A stretch of 64,000 nucleotides of DNA from Piscinibacter sp047602365 (GCA_047602365.1 JASGHM010000002.1:1488001-1552000), one strand, 5' to 3'. Positions 52,145 to 61,942 are shown, counted from the first letter of the stretch. Translations and numbers: made by a program. The notes: a model not told the origin generated them from the sequence alone.

Positions 52145-53293
52145 ATGAAGATCACCCGCATCACCGCCATCCCGCTGTCGTACAAGCTGCCGGAGGGGCA
52201 GACCGTCAAGGTCGGCGTCGGCGCCACCATCAAGCGCGACACGATCGTCGTGCGCGTCGAGACCGACGAAGGCCTGACCGGTTACGGCGAAGCCCACCCC
52301 GGCCGCAGCCCGGGCGCGGTCACCGCGCTGGTCAACAACACGCTGAACCCGCTGCTCGGCGGCATGGACCCGTGCAACGTGGTCGGCGTGTGGGCGCGCG
52401 TCAACCGCATGCAGCTGTCCAGCCACGGCCTCGGCGCCGGCGCGGCACTGGCGCTGTCGGGCATCGACATGGCGCTGTGGGACATCCGCGGCAAGGCCGC
52501 CGGCATGCCGCTGTACCGCCTGCTCGGCGGCAGCCGCAAGCGCCTGCCGGCCTATGCCGGCGGCATCTCGCTGGGCTTCCAGCCGGCCGAGCAGCTGGTC
52601 GAGGAGGCGCGCGGCTATGTCGCCGACGGCTACCGCGCGGTCAAGCTGCGCCTGGGCGACAACGTGCGCGACGACGTCGCCCGCGTGCAGGCGGTGCGCG
52701 CCGGCCTGGGCGGCGAGGTCGACATCCTCACCGACGCCAACACCGCCTGGACGCTGGCCGATGCGCGGCGTGTCATCCCCGCGCTCGCCGAGGCACGCGT
52801 CGGCTGGCTGGAGGAGCCCTTCAGTTCGCTGGACTTCGGCTCCTACCGGCTGGCCGCGCAGGTCTCGCCGCTGGTGCCGATCGCCGCCGGCGAGAACCAC
52901 TACACCCGCTGGGACTTCGCCCGCCTGCTGGAGGACAAGGCGGTGACGATCTGGCAGCCCGACCTGTCCAAGACCGGCGGCATCACCGAGGCGCTGCGCA
53001 TCGCCGCGATGGCTTCGGCCTTCGGCATCGCGCTGCACCCGCATTGTTCGGCCACCGGCATCAACCACGCGGCGACGCTGCACTTCCTGGCTGCGCTGGA
53101 CAACGGCGGCTACTTCGAGGCCTGCGTGTCGAAGTTCAACCCGCTGCGCGACATGTTCGGCCGCACCTTCACGATCGGTGCCGACGGCTGCGTCGAGCCG
53201 CCGGAGGCACCCGGCATCGGCCTGGCCATCGACGAGAAGATCTTCGCCGAGTTCCCGGCGATCGACGGGCCGGGCTACGTCGTCAAGTTCTGA
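52145..53293 (+). CDS. Mandelate racemase/muconate lactonizing enzyme-family protein
   Basis: A 382-residue enolase-superfamily enzyme. The acid/base lysine lies in AVKLRLG (KxR), metal ligands in ILTDANTAW (D), WLEEPFSS (E) and AAGENHYTR (E), followed by DLSKTGGITE and the His in HPHCSATG. Members abstract the proton next to a carboxylate, giving racemisation or dehydration of sugar acids. It begins 11 bases after the DapA-like gene. The exact substrate cannot be told from sequence alone. Confidence 0.9.
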   Translation: MKITRITAIPLSYKLPEGQTVKVGVGATIKRDTIVVRVETDEGLTGYGEAHPGRSPGAVTALVNNTLNPLLGGMDPCNVVGVWARVNRMQLSSHGLGAGAALALSGIDMALWDIRGKAAGMPLYRLLGGSRKRLPAYAGGISLGFQPAEQLVEEARGYVADGYRAVKLRLGDNVRDDVARVQAVRAGLGGEVDILTDANTAWTLADARRVIPALAEARVGWLEEPFSSLDFGSYRLAAQVSPLVPIAAGENHYTRWDFARLLEDKAVTIWQPDLSKTGGITEALRIAAMASAFGIALHPHCSATGINHAATLHFLAALDNGGYFEACVSKFNPLRDMFGRTFTIGADGCVEPPEAPGIGLAIDEKIFAEFPAIDGPGYVVKF

Positions 53294-53339
53294 GCCTCGC
53301 ACTGACACATCACGGACACACCACAAGACGGAGACAAGC

Positions 53340-54314
53340 ATGCACAAACGAACCCTGATCCATGCCGCCGCCGCGCTGGCGCTGGCGATCGCCGCGCCGG
53401 CTTTCGCGCAAGGCGGCAGCTACCCCGACAAGCCGATCAAGATCATCGTGCCCTACCCGCCCGGCGGCTTCAACGACACGCTGGCGCGCACCGTCGGCGC
53501 CAAGCTGCAGGCGGCCTGGGGACAGACGGTGGTGATCGACAACAAGCCGGGCGGCGCGACGGTGATCGGCCTGGACGCCGCCGCCAAGTCGCCGCCCGAC
53601 GGCTACACGCTGGTGATCCTGCCGTTCTCGTTCGCCGTCAACCCGGCCATCTTCGCCAAGCTGCCCTACGACTCGCAGAAGGACTTCGCGCCGATCACGC
53701 TGGCCGCCACCCAGGCCAACCTGCTGGTGGTGCCGGCCTCGTCGCCGTTGAGCTCGATGAAGGACCTGCTCGCCCAGGCCAAGGCCAAGCCGGGCGGCAT
53801 GAGCTACGCATCGACCGGCATCGGCAGCTCCAACCACCTGTCGATGGAGAAGTTCAAGCAGATGGCCGGCGTCGACATCACCCACGTGCCCTACAAGGGC
53901 AGCGCGCCGGCGGTGACCGACCTGATCGGCGGCCAGGTGCAGGTGATGTTCGACAACGTGTCCAACGTGCTGCCGCACGTCAAGTCGGGCAAGCTGAAGG
54001 CGCTGGCAGTGACCACGCCGGCGCGCTCTGCGCTGACCCCGGAGCTGCCGACCGTCGCCGAAGCCGGCGTCAGCGGCTACGAGGTCGGCGTGTGGTTCGG
54101 CATCGCCGCGCCGGGCGGCACGCCCAGGCCCATCGTCGACAAGCTGAACGCCGAGATCGTCAAGATCCTGCACATGCCCGACGTGAAGGAGAAGTTCGCC
54201 GCGCAGGGCGTCGACTCGATCGGCAGCACGGTCGAGCAGTTCAACAGCCACCTGCAGGCGCAGCGCACGATGTGGGCCAAGGTGGTCAAGGACGCCGGCG
54301 TGACGCCCGAATGA
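53340..54314 (+). CDS. Bug-family (TctC-like) substrate-binding protein
   Basis: A 324-residue periplasmic protein with a signal peptide (KRTLIHAAAALALAIAAPA, cleavage near FAQGG). Motifs are KPIKIIVPYPPGGFNDTLAR, VIDNKPGGATVIG, VPYKGSAPAVTDLIGGQVQV. It would bind the carboxylate used by the operon. No TctA/TctB membrane genes are adjacent. GACGGAGACAAGC provides a ribosome site before ATG 53340. Its stop overlaps the next gene's ATG. Confidence 0.92.
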   Translation: MHKRTLIHAAAALALAIAAPAFAQGGSYPDKPIKIIVPYPPGGFNDTLARTVGAKLQAAWGQTVVIDNKPGGATVIGLDAAAKSPPDGYTLVILPFSFAVNPAIFAKLPYDSQKDFAPITLAATQANLLVVPASSPLSSMKDLLAQAKAKPGGMSYASTGIGSSNHLSMEKFKQMAGVDITHVPYKGSAPAVTDLIGGQVQVMFDNVSNVLPHVKSGKLKALAVTTPARSALTPELPTVAEAGVSGYEVGVWFGIAAPGGTPRPIVDKLNAEIVKILHMPDVKEKFAAQGVDSIGSTVEQFNSHLQAQRTMWAKVVKDAGVTPE

Positions 54315-55270
54315 GCCATCGCCCGCGCGTGCTGCTCACCGGGCCGATGGACCCGGAGGGCGAGCGCCTGATCGCCGAGGTGGCCGAGGTGGTGCTGGCA
54401 CCCGATGCCCGGCCCGAGACGCTGCGCCGGCTGGTCGCCGACGCCGACGTGCTGGTGGTGCGCTCGGCGCTGCCGGCCGACCTGCTGGACCACGCGCCGC
54501 GGCTGCGCGGCATCGTGCGCCACGGCGTCGGCGTCGACATGATCCCGCTGGAAGCGGCCAATGCGCGCCGCCTGCCGGTGGCCAACGTGCCCGGCTCGAA
54601 CCGCCACGCGGTGGCCGAGCATGCGATCGGTGCGGTGTCGCTGTTGCGCCGGCGCACCGCGCGCATGGACGCGCTGCTGCGCCACGCGGGCTGGGACACC
54701 AGCCGCGCGCTGGCCGATGCGGCCGGCGAGCTGCATGGCCAGGTGCTGGGCATCGTCGGCGTCGGCGAGGTCGGCATGCGCATCGCCGAGATCGCCCACC
54801 ACGGCTACGGCATGCGCGTGCTCGGCCACCAGCGCCGGCTCGAGACGCTGCCGCCCTTCGTCACCGGCGCGGCGCTCGACGACCTGCTCGCGCGCAGTGA
54901 TGCCGTCGTGCTCGCCTGCCCCCTGACCGAGGCCACGCGCGGCCTGCTCGATGCACGCCGGCTGGCGCTGATGCCGCGCCACGCGGTGCTGGTCAACGTC
55001 GCGCGCGGCGCGGTGGTCGACGAGCCGGCCTTGATCGCAGCGCTGCGCGAGCGCCGCCTCGGTGGCGCCGCGCTGGACGTCTACACCACCCAGCCGCTGC
55101 CCGCCGACCACCCGCTGCTCGCGCTCGACAACGTGCTGCTGACGCCGCACGCCGCCGGCCTGACGCTGCAGAGCATGAAGCGCATGAGCCTGGGCACGGC
55201 CGAGGCGGTGCGTTGCCTGCTCGCCGGGCAGATGCCGCCCCACCTGGTCAACGCCGCCGCGCTGGGCTGA
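54311..55270 (+). CDS. D-isomer-specific 2-hydroxyacid dehydrogenase
   Basis: A 319-residue NAD(P)-dependent dehydrogenase. The Rossmann motif GIVGVGEVGMRIAEIA (~144-159), the arginine in LVNVARGAVVDEPAL and the catalytic histidine in LLTPHAAGLTLQ are visible. It would oxidise or reduce a 2-hydroxy/2-keto acid from the pathway encoded by the preceding genes, with which it is translationally coupled (ATGA). It ends two bases before a convergent gene. Confidence 0.9.
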   Translation: MSHRPRVLLTGPMDPEGERLIAEVAEVVLAPDARPETLRRLVADADVLVVRSALPADLLDHAPRLRGIVRHGVGVDMIPLEAANARRLPVANVPGSNRHAVAEHAIGAVSLLRRRTARMDALLRHAGWDTSRALADAAGELHGQVLGIVGVGEVGMRIAEIAHHGYGMRVLGHQRRLETLPPFVTGAALDDLLARSDAVVLACPLTEATRGLLDARRLALMPRHAVLVNVARGAVVDEPALIAALRERRLGGAALDVYTTQPLPADHPLLALDNVLLTPHAAGLTLQSMKRMSLGTAEAVRCLLAGQMPPHLVNAAALG

Positions 55271-55272
55271 AC

Positions 55273-56239
55273 TCAGCGCCGGCCCGCGGCCTCGGTGGCT
55301 GCCTCGGTTTCGGCCAGCTTGACCATCGCATGCAGCGCCTGGTTGACCGGCGTCGCCACGCCCAGCGCCTCGCCACGGCGGGCGATGAAGCCGTTGAGGT
55401 GGTCGATCTCGGTCGGCTTGCCGCGCGCCAGGTCCTGCGCGGTCGACGAGCGCTGCGCCGGCATGCGCACGGCGATGGCGTCGACTGCCGCGAGCGAGGC
55501 CTCGAGCTGCATCGCCTGCCCGTCGGCCTGCGCGACGGCGAGCACCTCGCGCACGATCTGCTGCTGTAGCCTGCGCATGCTCGGCACCTCGGCGATGCGG
55601 CCGTAAGGCGCCTGCGTCAGCGCCGAGACCGCGTTCCAGGCGCAGTTGAGCATCAGCTTGGTCCACAGCTCGGCCATCACGTCGGCCGACAGACGCACGC
55701 TCACGCCGGCCGAGGCGAACAGCGCGACCAGCGCCTGCAGCCGGGCCTGCACGGCCGGGTCGCCCGCAGTCGCGGCATCGCGCGCACCGATCACCAGATC
55801 GCCGCCGCCGGCATGCAGCACCTGCCCCGGCGCGGGCATCGAGGTGGCCACGTAGACCACCGCCGGCACGATGGTCTGCGCCAGCGCGCCGCGCCAGCAA
55901 CGCGGCGTTCTCGACGCCGTTCTGCAGGCTCAGCACCAGCGCGTCGGCCTTCAGAAGCGGTGCGAGCTGCCGCGCGATCGCCGCGGTGTCGCCCGACTTC
56001 ACCGCGACGAGCACCAGGTCGGCGTCGCGTACCGCGTCGAGCGCGGTGGTCGCCGCGACCGCGATGGCCTCGTCACGCCCGTCACGGTGCAGGCGCAGCC
56101 CCTGCGCGGCGATGGCCTGCACATGGGCCTGGCGGCCGATCAGCGTGGTCCGGTGGCCGGCACGTGCCAGCAGCGCGCCGTAGTAGCTGCCGATCGCGCC
56201 GGCGCCGACCACGGCGATCTGGCCGAAGGGAGTGGTCAT
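55273..56239 (-). CDS. Ketopantoate reductase-like (ApbA/PanE) oxidoreductase (frameshifted)
   Basis: A 2-dehydropantoate 2-reductase-family protein. The N-terminal NADP site IAVVGAGAIGSYYGALLARA (~7-26) and LVLVAVKSGDTAAIARQLAP, LSLQNGVEN are followed by one extra base near 55880-55905. In the restored frame the sequence goes on IVPAVVYVATSMPAPGQVLH and ends in the helical C-terminal domain with LMLNCAWNAVSALTQAPYG (catalytic lysine just before) and KPTEIDHLNGFIARRGEALG. Restored length is ~321 residues. It may act on a branched 2-keto acid of the neighbouring convergent operon rather than in pantothenate synthesis. An error in the sequence is likelier than real decay. Confidence 0.85.
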
Positions 56240-56407
56240 GCCCGCCAGTATGCGGGCTCGAGGGAAGCCGTCGGAGCGGGCGGCGCGCTGCAACCAACGA
56301 AACGCAGCTGCGCGGTGCACGAAACCGGCCTGAAACGGTCGCCGCCCACACTTCCTCTCCACGACGCGGCTGAACGTTCACCAGCCGGCCAGACCAAGGA
56401 CCCGACC

Positions 56408-56746
56408 ATGAAGCGTTATCTCAGCACCCTCCTGATCTCCCTCGCCGCTGCCGCCGGTACCGCGCAAGCGCAGAGCTTCATCCAGACCAAGGACTGGGAC
56501 GTCTACGTCGACCTGCCGACGCGCTTCGCCTACGTGAAGACGCCGATGGGCTGGAAGTTCGTCCGTCAGCTCGACGAGGCGCAGATGGCGCAACTGCACC
56601 CGACCACGCTGACCGCGCTGCTGCCGCCCGAGCAGCCGGAGATCCACTACGCCCACCCGGCGATGGAACTCTCGCCGCGCGTGATGGCACTGCGTGCCGC
56701 CGGCACGCGGCTGGCTGCGCAGCCGGCCGCCACCCGCGCCGAGTGA
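56408..56746 (+). CDS. Small exported protein, function unknown
   Basis: A 112-residue protein with a signal peptide (KRYLSTLLISLAAAAGTAQA, 2-21; cleavage near AQAQS). The mature part starts FIQTKDWDVYVDLPTRFAYV and is rich in Pro and Ala toward the end. No family is recognised. AAGGACCCGACC precedes the ATG. It converges on the last gene of the cbb operon, with 23 bases between holding a short hairpin (56758-56770). Confidence 0.7.
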   Translation: MKRYLSTLLISLAAAAGTAQAQSFIQTKDWDVYVDLPTRFAYVKTPMGWKFVRQLDEAQMAQLHPTTLTALLPPEQPEIHYAHPAMELSPRVMALRAAGTRLAAQPAATRAE

Positions 56747-56757
56747 GCGGCCGCTGA

Positions 56758-56770
56758 AGCCCTCGGGGCT
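56758..56770. terminator. Short hairpin between convergent genes
   Basis: AGCCC-TCG-GGGCT is a perfect 5-bp stem with a three-base loop between the small exported protein gene and the end of cbbA, overlapping the last base of the latter's stop region. There is no T-run on either strand, so terminator activity is only a possibility. Confidence 0.25.
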
Positions 56771-57807
56771 CAGGCGTACAGCTTCGCCTGAGCCTCCAGC
56801 GCGACCGGCCGGATGCGCGAGGCCATGCCCGCGCATCCGAAGGCCTGGAAGCGGTCCACGCAGACGTCGCGCGCCGCGGCGGTCGCGTCCTTGAGGAACT
56901 TGCGCGGGTCGAACTCGCTGCGGTCCTTGCCCATCGCGCGGCGCATCGCGCCGGTCATCGCCAGGCGGATGTCGGTGTCGATGTTGACCTTGCGCACGCC
57001 GTGGCGGATGCCTTCCTGGATCTCCTCGACCGGCACGCCGTAGGTCTCCTTGATGTCGCCGCCATGCTCGCGGATGATCGCCAGCCACTCCTGCGGCACC
57101 GACGAGGAACCGTGCATCACCAGGTGGGTGTTCGGGATCTTCGCGTGGATCTGCTTGATGCGGTCGATGGCCAGGATGTCGCCGGTCGGCTTGCGGCTGA
57201 ACTTGTAGGCGCCGTGGCTGGTGCCGATCGCGATGGCCAGCGCATCGACGCCGGTCTGGCGCACGAAGTCGGCCGCCTGGTCGGGGTCGGTCAGCAGCTG
57301 GTCGTGGGTCAGCACGCCTTCGGCGCCGACGCCGTCCTCCTCGCCGGCCTGGCCGGACTCCAGCGAACCCAGGCAGCCGAGCTCGCCTTCCACCGACACG
57401 CCGATCGCGTGCGCCATCTCGCAGACACGCCGCGTCACGTCGACGTTGTACTCGTAGCTGGCCGGCGTCTTGGCGTCCTCGCGCAGCGAGCCGTCCATCA
57501 TCACGCTGGTGAAGCCGGAGCGGATGCTCTGCATGCACACCGACGGGCTGGCACCGTGGTCCTGGTGCATGACGATCGGGATGTCGGGGTACATCTCGGC
57601 CGCCGCCTCGACCATCTTGCGCAGGAAGGGCTCGCCGGCGTACTTGCGCGCGCCGGCCGAGGCCTGCAGGATGACCGGGCTGTCGGTCTTCTGCGCGGCC
57701 TGCATGATGGCCTGGATCTGCTCCAGGTTGTTGACGTTGAAGGCCGGCACGCCGTAGCCGTGCTCGGCGGCGTGGTCCAGCAACTGCCTCAGGGAGATCA
57801 TCGCCAT
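56770..57807 (-). CDS. cbbA: Class II fructose-1,6-/sedoheptulose-1,7-bisphosphate aldolase
   Basis: A 345-residue zinc aldolase of the class II, Calvin-cycle type. The start MISLRQLLDHAAEHGYGVPA, zinc ligands in VMHQDHGASPS and in the His of TSHGAYKF and VMHGSSSVP, and the NIDTDIRLAMTGA segment are characteristic. It condenses triose phosphates (and erythrose 4-phosphate) in the regeneration phase of CO2 fixation. It is the last gene of the visible cbb operon, 20 bases after the transketolase. Confidence 0.95.
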   Translation of the reverse strand: MAMISLRQLLDHAAEHGYGVPAFNVNNLEQIQAIMQAAQKTDSPVILQASAGARKYAGEPFLRKMVEAAAEMYPDIPIVMHQDHGASPSVCMQSIRSGFTSVMMDGSLREDAKTPASYEYNVDVTRRVCEMAHAIGVSVEGELGCLGSLESGQAGEEDGVGAEGVLTHDQLLTDPDQAADFVRQTGVDALAIAIGTSHGAYKFSRKPTGDILAIDRIKQIHAKIPNTHLVMHGSSSVPQEWLAIIREHGGDIKETYGVPVEEIQEGIRHGVRKVNIDTDIRLAMTGAMRRAMGKDRSEFDPRKFLKDATAAARDVCVDRFQAFGCAGMASRIRPVALEAQAKLYA

Positions 57808-57827
57808 GGGTGGGTCCTCGGGTCGGT

Positions 57828-59882
57828 TCAGGGGGTGACGAGTTCGGGCTTCGCGGCGGCCGCGACCAGGCGGGTGGCACGCACCGCGACCATCTCGGCG
57901 GTGATGCCGAACAGGCGGAACAGGTCGCCGGCCGGGGCCGACTCGCCGAAGCGGTCGAGGCCGACCACGTCGCCGTGCTCGCCGACGTACTTCCACCACA
58001 GGCCGCTGCTGCCGGCCTCCACCGCCAGCCGCGGCAGGTGGCGCGGGATCACCTCGGCACGCCAGGCGTCGTCCTGGCGCTCGAAGACGTCGAGACAGGG
58101 CACCGAGACGACACGCGCCGCGATGCCTTCCTCGGCCAGCAGCGTGGCCGCGGCCAGCGCCACCTGCACCTCGGAGCCGGTGGCGATCAGCACCACCTGC
58201 TCGTGGGCCGGCCGGCGCAGCACGTAGCCACCGCGGGCGATCGCCTCGCTGCGCTCCTGCCCGGCCTCGCCGGCATGCGGCAGGCCCTGCCGGCTCAGCG
58301 CCAGTGCGCTCGGGCCGTCGCCGCGGCGCAGCGACTGGCGCCAGGCGACCGCAGTCTCGGTGGCATCGGCCGGGCGCCAGACATCGAGGCCGGGAATCAG
58401 CCGCAGGCTGGACACATGCTCGACCGGCTGGTGGGTCGGGCCGTCCTCGCCGAGGCCGATCGAGTCGTGCGTGAACACATGGACCACCGGCAGCTTCATC
58501 AGCGCCGACATGCGCAGCGCATTGCGCGAGTAGTCGCTGAAGGTCAGGAAGGTGCCGCCATAGGGCCGGAAGCCGCCGTGCAGCGCAACGCCGTTCATGA
58601 TCGCCGCCATGCCGAACTCGCGCACGCCGTAGTGCACGTGGTTGCCGGTGCCGGTGCCGAGCAGCGGCTTGTGGCCCTTCCAGTCGGTCAGGTTGGAGCC
58701 GGTCAGGTCGGCCGAGCCGCCGAGCAGTTCGGGCATCGCAGGCGCCACCGCGTTGAGCAGCTCCTGCGAGGCCTTGCGCGTCGCCACCGTCGCACGCTTG
58801 CTTTCGGTGTCGGCGATGGCCTGCGCGAAGGCACGGTCGGCCGCGGCGTTCGGCACGCCCGGTGAGGCATGGCGGCGCAGCAGTTCGTGGGCGCGATCCG
58901 GATGCGCCTCGGCATAGGCGCCGAAACGCTGCTGCCACTCGCGGCGCAGCATCGCGCCGCGCTCGCGCGCCGACCAGGCTTCGCGCACCAGATCTGGAAT
59001 CTCGAAAGCCGGCCAGCTCCAGCCGAGTTGTTCGCGGGTCAGCCTGATCTCTTCCGCGCCGAGCGCCTCGCCGTGCGCCTTGGCGGTGCCGGCGCGGTTC
59101 GGCGAGCCGTGGCCGATCTGCGTGCGGCAGCAGATCAGCACCGGCTGGCCGGACGACTTCGCGGCCTCGATGGCCGCATCCAGCGCCAGGCGGTCGTGGC
59201 CGTCGACGTTGCGGATCACCGTCCAGCCGTAGGCCTCGAAGCGGGCCGGCGTGTCGTCGCCGAACCAGCCCTTGACGTCGCCGTCGATCGAGATGCCGTT
59301 GTCGTCGTAGAAGGCGACCAGCTTGTTCAGCCGCCAGGTGCCGGCCAGCGAGGCGGCCTCGTGGCTGATGCCTTCCATCAGGCAGCCGTCGCCGAGGAAC
59401 ACCCAGGTGCGGTGGTCGATGACGGTGTGGCCCGGCTTGTTGAACTCGGCGGCGAGCAGCTTCTCGGCCAGCGCCATGCCGACCGCGTTGGTGATGCCCT
59501 GGCCGAGCGGGCCGGTGGTCGTCTCGACGCCGGGCGTCAGGCCATGCTCCGGGTGGCCGGGCGTCAGCGAGTGCAGCTGGCGGAAGCGGCGCAGCTCGCC
59601 CATCGGCAGTGCGTAGCCCGACAGGTGCAGCAGCGCGTACAGCAGCATCGAGCCGTGGCCGTTGGAGACGACGAAGCGGTCGCGGTCGATCCACTGCGGG
59701 TCGGCCGGGTCGTGCTTCAGGTGGTGGCGCCACAGCGCCTCGGCGATGTCGGCCATGCCCATCGGCATGCCGGGGTGGCCGGAGTTTGCGGCCTGCACCG
59801 CGTCGATGGCGAGCACGCGCAGTGCGTTGGCGCACAGCGTGCGCAGCGCGGTGGCGTCGAGCGAGGGGGTGGAGGTGTTCAT
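57828..59882 (-). CDS. cbbT: Transketolase
   Basis: A 684-residue thiamine-diphosphate enzyme. ThDP/Mg2+ motif GDGCLMEGISHEAASLAGTW (~160-179), the N-terminal QAANSGHPGMPMGMADIAEA and the pyrimidine-binding part YGVREFGMAAIMNGVALHGG (~405-424) are present, as is GEDGPTHQPVEH. It moves two-carbon units between sugar phosphates in the Calvin cycle. It lies between cbbP and cbbA, 17 bases after cbbP. The ATG at 59882 gives the usual N-terminus. Confidence 0.96.
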   Translation of the reverse strand: MNTSTPSLDATALRTLCANALRVLAIDAVQAANSGHPGMPMGMADIAEALWRHHLKHDPADPQWIDRDRFVVSNGHGSMLLYALLHLSGYALPMGELRRFRQLHSLTPGHPEHGLTPGVETTTGPLGQGITNAVGMALAEKLLAAEFNKPGHTVIDHRTWVFLGDGCLMEGISHEAASLAGTWRLNKLVAFYDDNGISIDGDVKGWFGDDTPARFEAYGWTVIRNVDGHDRLALDAAIEAAKSSGQPVLICCRTQIGHGSPNRAGTAKAHGEALGAEEIRLTREQLGWSWPAFEIPDLVREAWSARERGAMLRREWQQRFGAYAEAHPDRAHELLRRHASPGVPNAAADRAFAQAIADTESKRATVATRKASQELLNAVAPAMPELLGGSADLTGSNLTDWKGHKPLLGTGTGNHVHYGVREFGMAAIMNGVALHGGFRPYGGTFLTFSDYSRNALRMSALMKLPVVHVFTHDSIGLGEDGPTHQPVEHVSSLRLIPGLDVWRPADATETAVAWRQSLRRGDGPSALALSRQGLPHAGEAGQERSEAIARGGYVLRRPAHEQVVLIATGSEVQVALAAATLLAEEGIAARVVSVPCLDVFERQDDAWRAEVIPRHLPRLAVEAGSSGLWWKYVGEHGDVVGLDRFGESAPAGDLFRLFGITAEMVAVRATRLVAAAAKPELVTP

Positions 59883-59899
59883 GGTCGTGCCCTCCGCGC

Positions 59900-60778
59900 T
59901 CAGTTGGCCAGCGCCTTGCGGCGGCGCTCGACCAGACGCAGGATCATCGGCGTGAAGATCAGCTGCATCGCCAGCTCCATCTTGCCGCCCGGCACCACCA
60001 GCGTGTTGGCGCGCGACATCCACGAGTCGTGCAGCATGCTCAGCAGGTAGGGGAAGTCGAAACCCGCGGGGTTGGCGAAGCGGATCACCACCAGGCTCTC
60101 GTCGGCGGTCGGGATGGTGCGGGCGATGAACGGGTCGGAGGTGTCGACCACCGGCACACGCTGGAAGTTGATGTGCGTGCGCGTGAACTGCGGGCAGATG
60201 TAGTTCACGTAGTCGGGCATGCGGCGCAGGATCACGTCGGTCACCGCCTCGGTGGAGTAGCCGCGCATGTTCTTGTCGCGGTGCAGCTTCTGAATCCACT
60301 CCAGGTTGATCACCGGCACCACGCCGATCAGCAGGTCGGGGTAGCGCGCGATGTCGACCTTGTCGGTGGTCACGCCGCCGTGCAGGCCCTCGTAGAACAT
60401 CAGCTCGCTCTTCGGCAGGCTCTCCCAGGGCGTGAAGGTGCCTGGATCCTGCTTGTAGGGCGCGGCCTCGTTGGCATCGTGCAGGTACTTGCGGCTCTTG
60501 CCGGTGCCGCTCTCGGCGTAGTCGCGGAACAGCGCCTCGAGTTCCTCGAACAGGTTGCCCTCGTGGCCGAAGTGGCTGAAGTTGCGGTTGCCGGCGGCCT
60601 CGGCCTCGGCGAGCTTCTCGCGCATCGCCTTGCGGTCGTAGCGATGGAACGAGTCGCCCTCGATGATGGCGGCGTCGACCTTCTCGCGGCGGAAGATGTT
60701 CTCGAAGGTGCGCGTCACCGAGGTGGTGCCGGCGCCCGACGATCCGGTGATCGCGATGATGGGGTGCTTGGCGGACAT
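59900..60778 (-). CDS. cbbP: Phosphoribulokinase
   Basis: A 292-residue kinase that makes ribulose 1,5-bisphosphate, the CO2 acceptor, from ribulose 5-phosphate and ATP. The P-loop GSSGAGTTS (12-20), IIEGDSFHRYDRKAMREKL and FYEGLHGGVTTDKVDIARYP are those of the proteobacterial (octameric) phosphoribulokinase, which is regulated by NADH and AMP. Its presence shows that the operon serves the Calvin cycle. There are 81 bases between it and cbbF upstream. Confidence 0.97.
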   Translation of the reverse strand: MSAKHPIIAITGSSGAGTTSVTRTFENIFRREKVDAAIIEGDSFHRYDRKAMREKLAEAEAAGNRNFSHFGHEGNLFEELEALFRDYAESGTGKSRKYLHDANEAAPYKQDPGTFTPWESLPKSELMFYEGLHGGVTTDKVDIARYPDLLIGVVPVINLEWIQKLHRDKNMRGYSTEAVTDVILRRMPDYVNYICPQFTRTHINFQRVPVVDTSDPFIARTIPTADESLVVIRFANPAGFDFPYLLSMLHDSWMSRANTLVVPGGKMELAMQLIFTPMILRLVERRRKALAN

Positions 60779-60859
60779 GGGAGTTCCCGGAAGTGAAAAG
60801 AATCGTCTGGCGCGAACGGGTACGCCTCGATCCCGTGCGCGGCCGTCATGTCGTGGCGT

Positions 60860-61933
60860 TCAGACCGTGGTCGCGAACAGGCCGCGCTTGCCGAACAGCG
60901 GCGACTTGAAGTTGTCCAGCGGTTCCTCGACGTGGTAGCTCTCGATGCGCGAGACCTCCTCGGTCGAGCCGAAGATGAAGCCGATGCGCTGGTGCAGCGA
61001 CTCGGGCTTGACTTCCAGGATGCGCCGGTGCCCGGTGGTCGCCTTGCCGCCGGCCTGCTCGACCAGCATGCCGATCGGGTTGGCTTCGTAGAGCAGGCGC
61101 AGCCGGCCGGGCTTGGCCGGGTCCTTGTTGTCGCGCGGGTACATGAACACGCCGCCGCGCATCAGGATGCGATGCGTCTCGGCCACCAGCGAGGCGATCC
61201 AGCGCATGTTGAAGTCGACGCCACGCACGCCGGTGCTGCCGGCCAGGCATTCGTCGACGTAGCGCCTGACGGCCGGCTCCCAGAAGCGGCTGTTCGACGC
61301 GTTGATCGCGAACTCGCGGGTCTTCTCGGGGATCTTCAGGTCGCGGTGGCTGAGCACCCACTCGCCGAGGCTGGGTTCGAGCGTGAAGGCATGCGTGCCG
61401 TTGCCCAGCGTCAGCACCAGCATGGTCGAGGGGCCGTAGATCGCGTAGCCGGCGCAGACCTGCTCGGTACCCGGCTGCAGGAAGTCCTCGGGCTTCGCGT
61501 CCTGGCCCGGCACCGCGGCGCGCAGCACCGAGAAGATGCTGCCCACCGAGACGTTGACGTCGATGTTCGACGAGCCGTCCAGCGGGTCGAACAGCAGCAG
61601 GTACTTGCCGCGCGGGTACTGCGGCGGCAGCGTGTAGGCCTCGTCCATCTCCTCCGACACCATGCCGGCGACGTGGCCGTCCCACTCGGCGGCGCGCAGG
61701 AACAGCTGGTTGCTCTCGATGTCCAGCGGCTTCTGGTCCTCGCCTTGCACGTTGACGCTGCCGGCGCTGCCGTGCGTGCCGGCCAGCGCGCCCAGCGCGA
61801 CCTTGCGCGAGATCGCCTTGCAGGCCAGCGAGACGTCGGTGATCAGCGCGTTCAGGTCGCCGGTGGCGCCGGGGTGGCGGCGGCGTTGCTCGATCAGGAA
61901 CTGCGTGAGGGTGGGTCTTCCGCCAGTGGGCAT
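60860..61933 (-). CDS. cbbF: Class I fructose-1,6-bisphosphatase
   Basis: A 357-residue Mg2+-dependent phosphatase that also may use sedoheptulose 1,7-bisphosphate. The metal site LLFDPLDGSSNIDVNVSVGS (~130-149), MYPRDNKDPAKPGRLRLLYE and the late LEVKPESLHQRIGFIFGST are typical of class I FBPase. It acts in the regeneration phase of the Calvin cycle. It follows the phosphoglycolate phosphatase gene with a nine-base gap. Confidence 0.96.
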   Translation of the reverse strand: MPTGGRPTLTQFLIEQRRRHPGATGDLNALITDVSLACKAISRKVALGALAGTHGSAGSVNVQGEDQKPLDIESNQLFLRAAEWDGHVAGMVSEEMDEAYTLPPQYPRGKYLLLFDPLDGSSNIDVNVSVGSIFSVLRAAVPGQDAKPEDFLQPGTEQVCAGYAIYGPSTMLVLTLGNGTHAFTLEPSLGEWVLSHRDLKIPEKTREFAINASNSRFWEPAVRRYVDECLAGSTGVRGVDFNMRWIASLVAETHRILMRGGVFMYPRDNKDPAKPGRLRLLYEANPIGMLVEQAGGKATTGHRRILEVKPESLHQRIGFIFGSTEEVSRIESYHVEEPLDNFKSPLFGKRGLFATTV

Positions 61934-61942
61934 GACGGTCTC

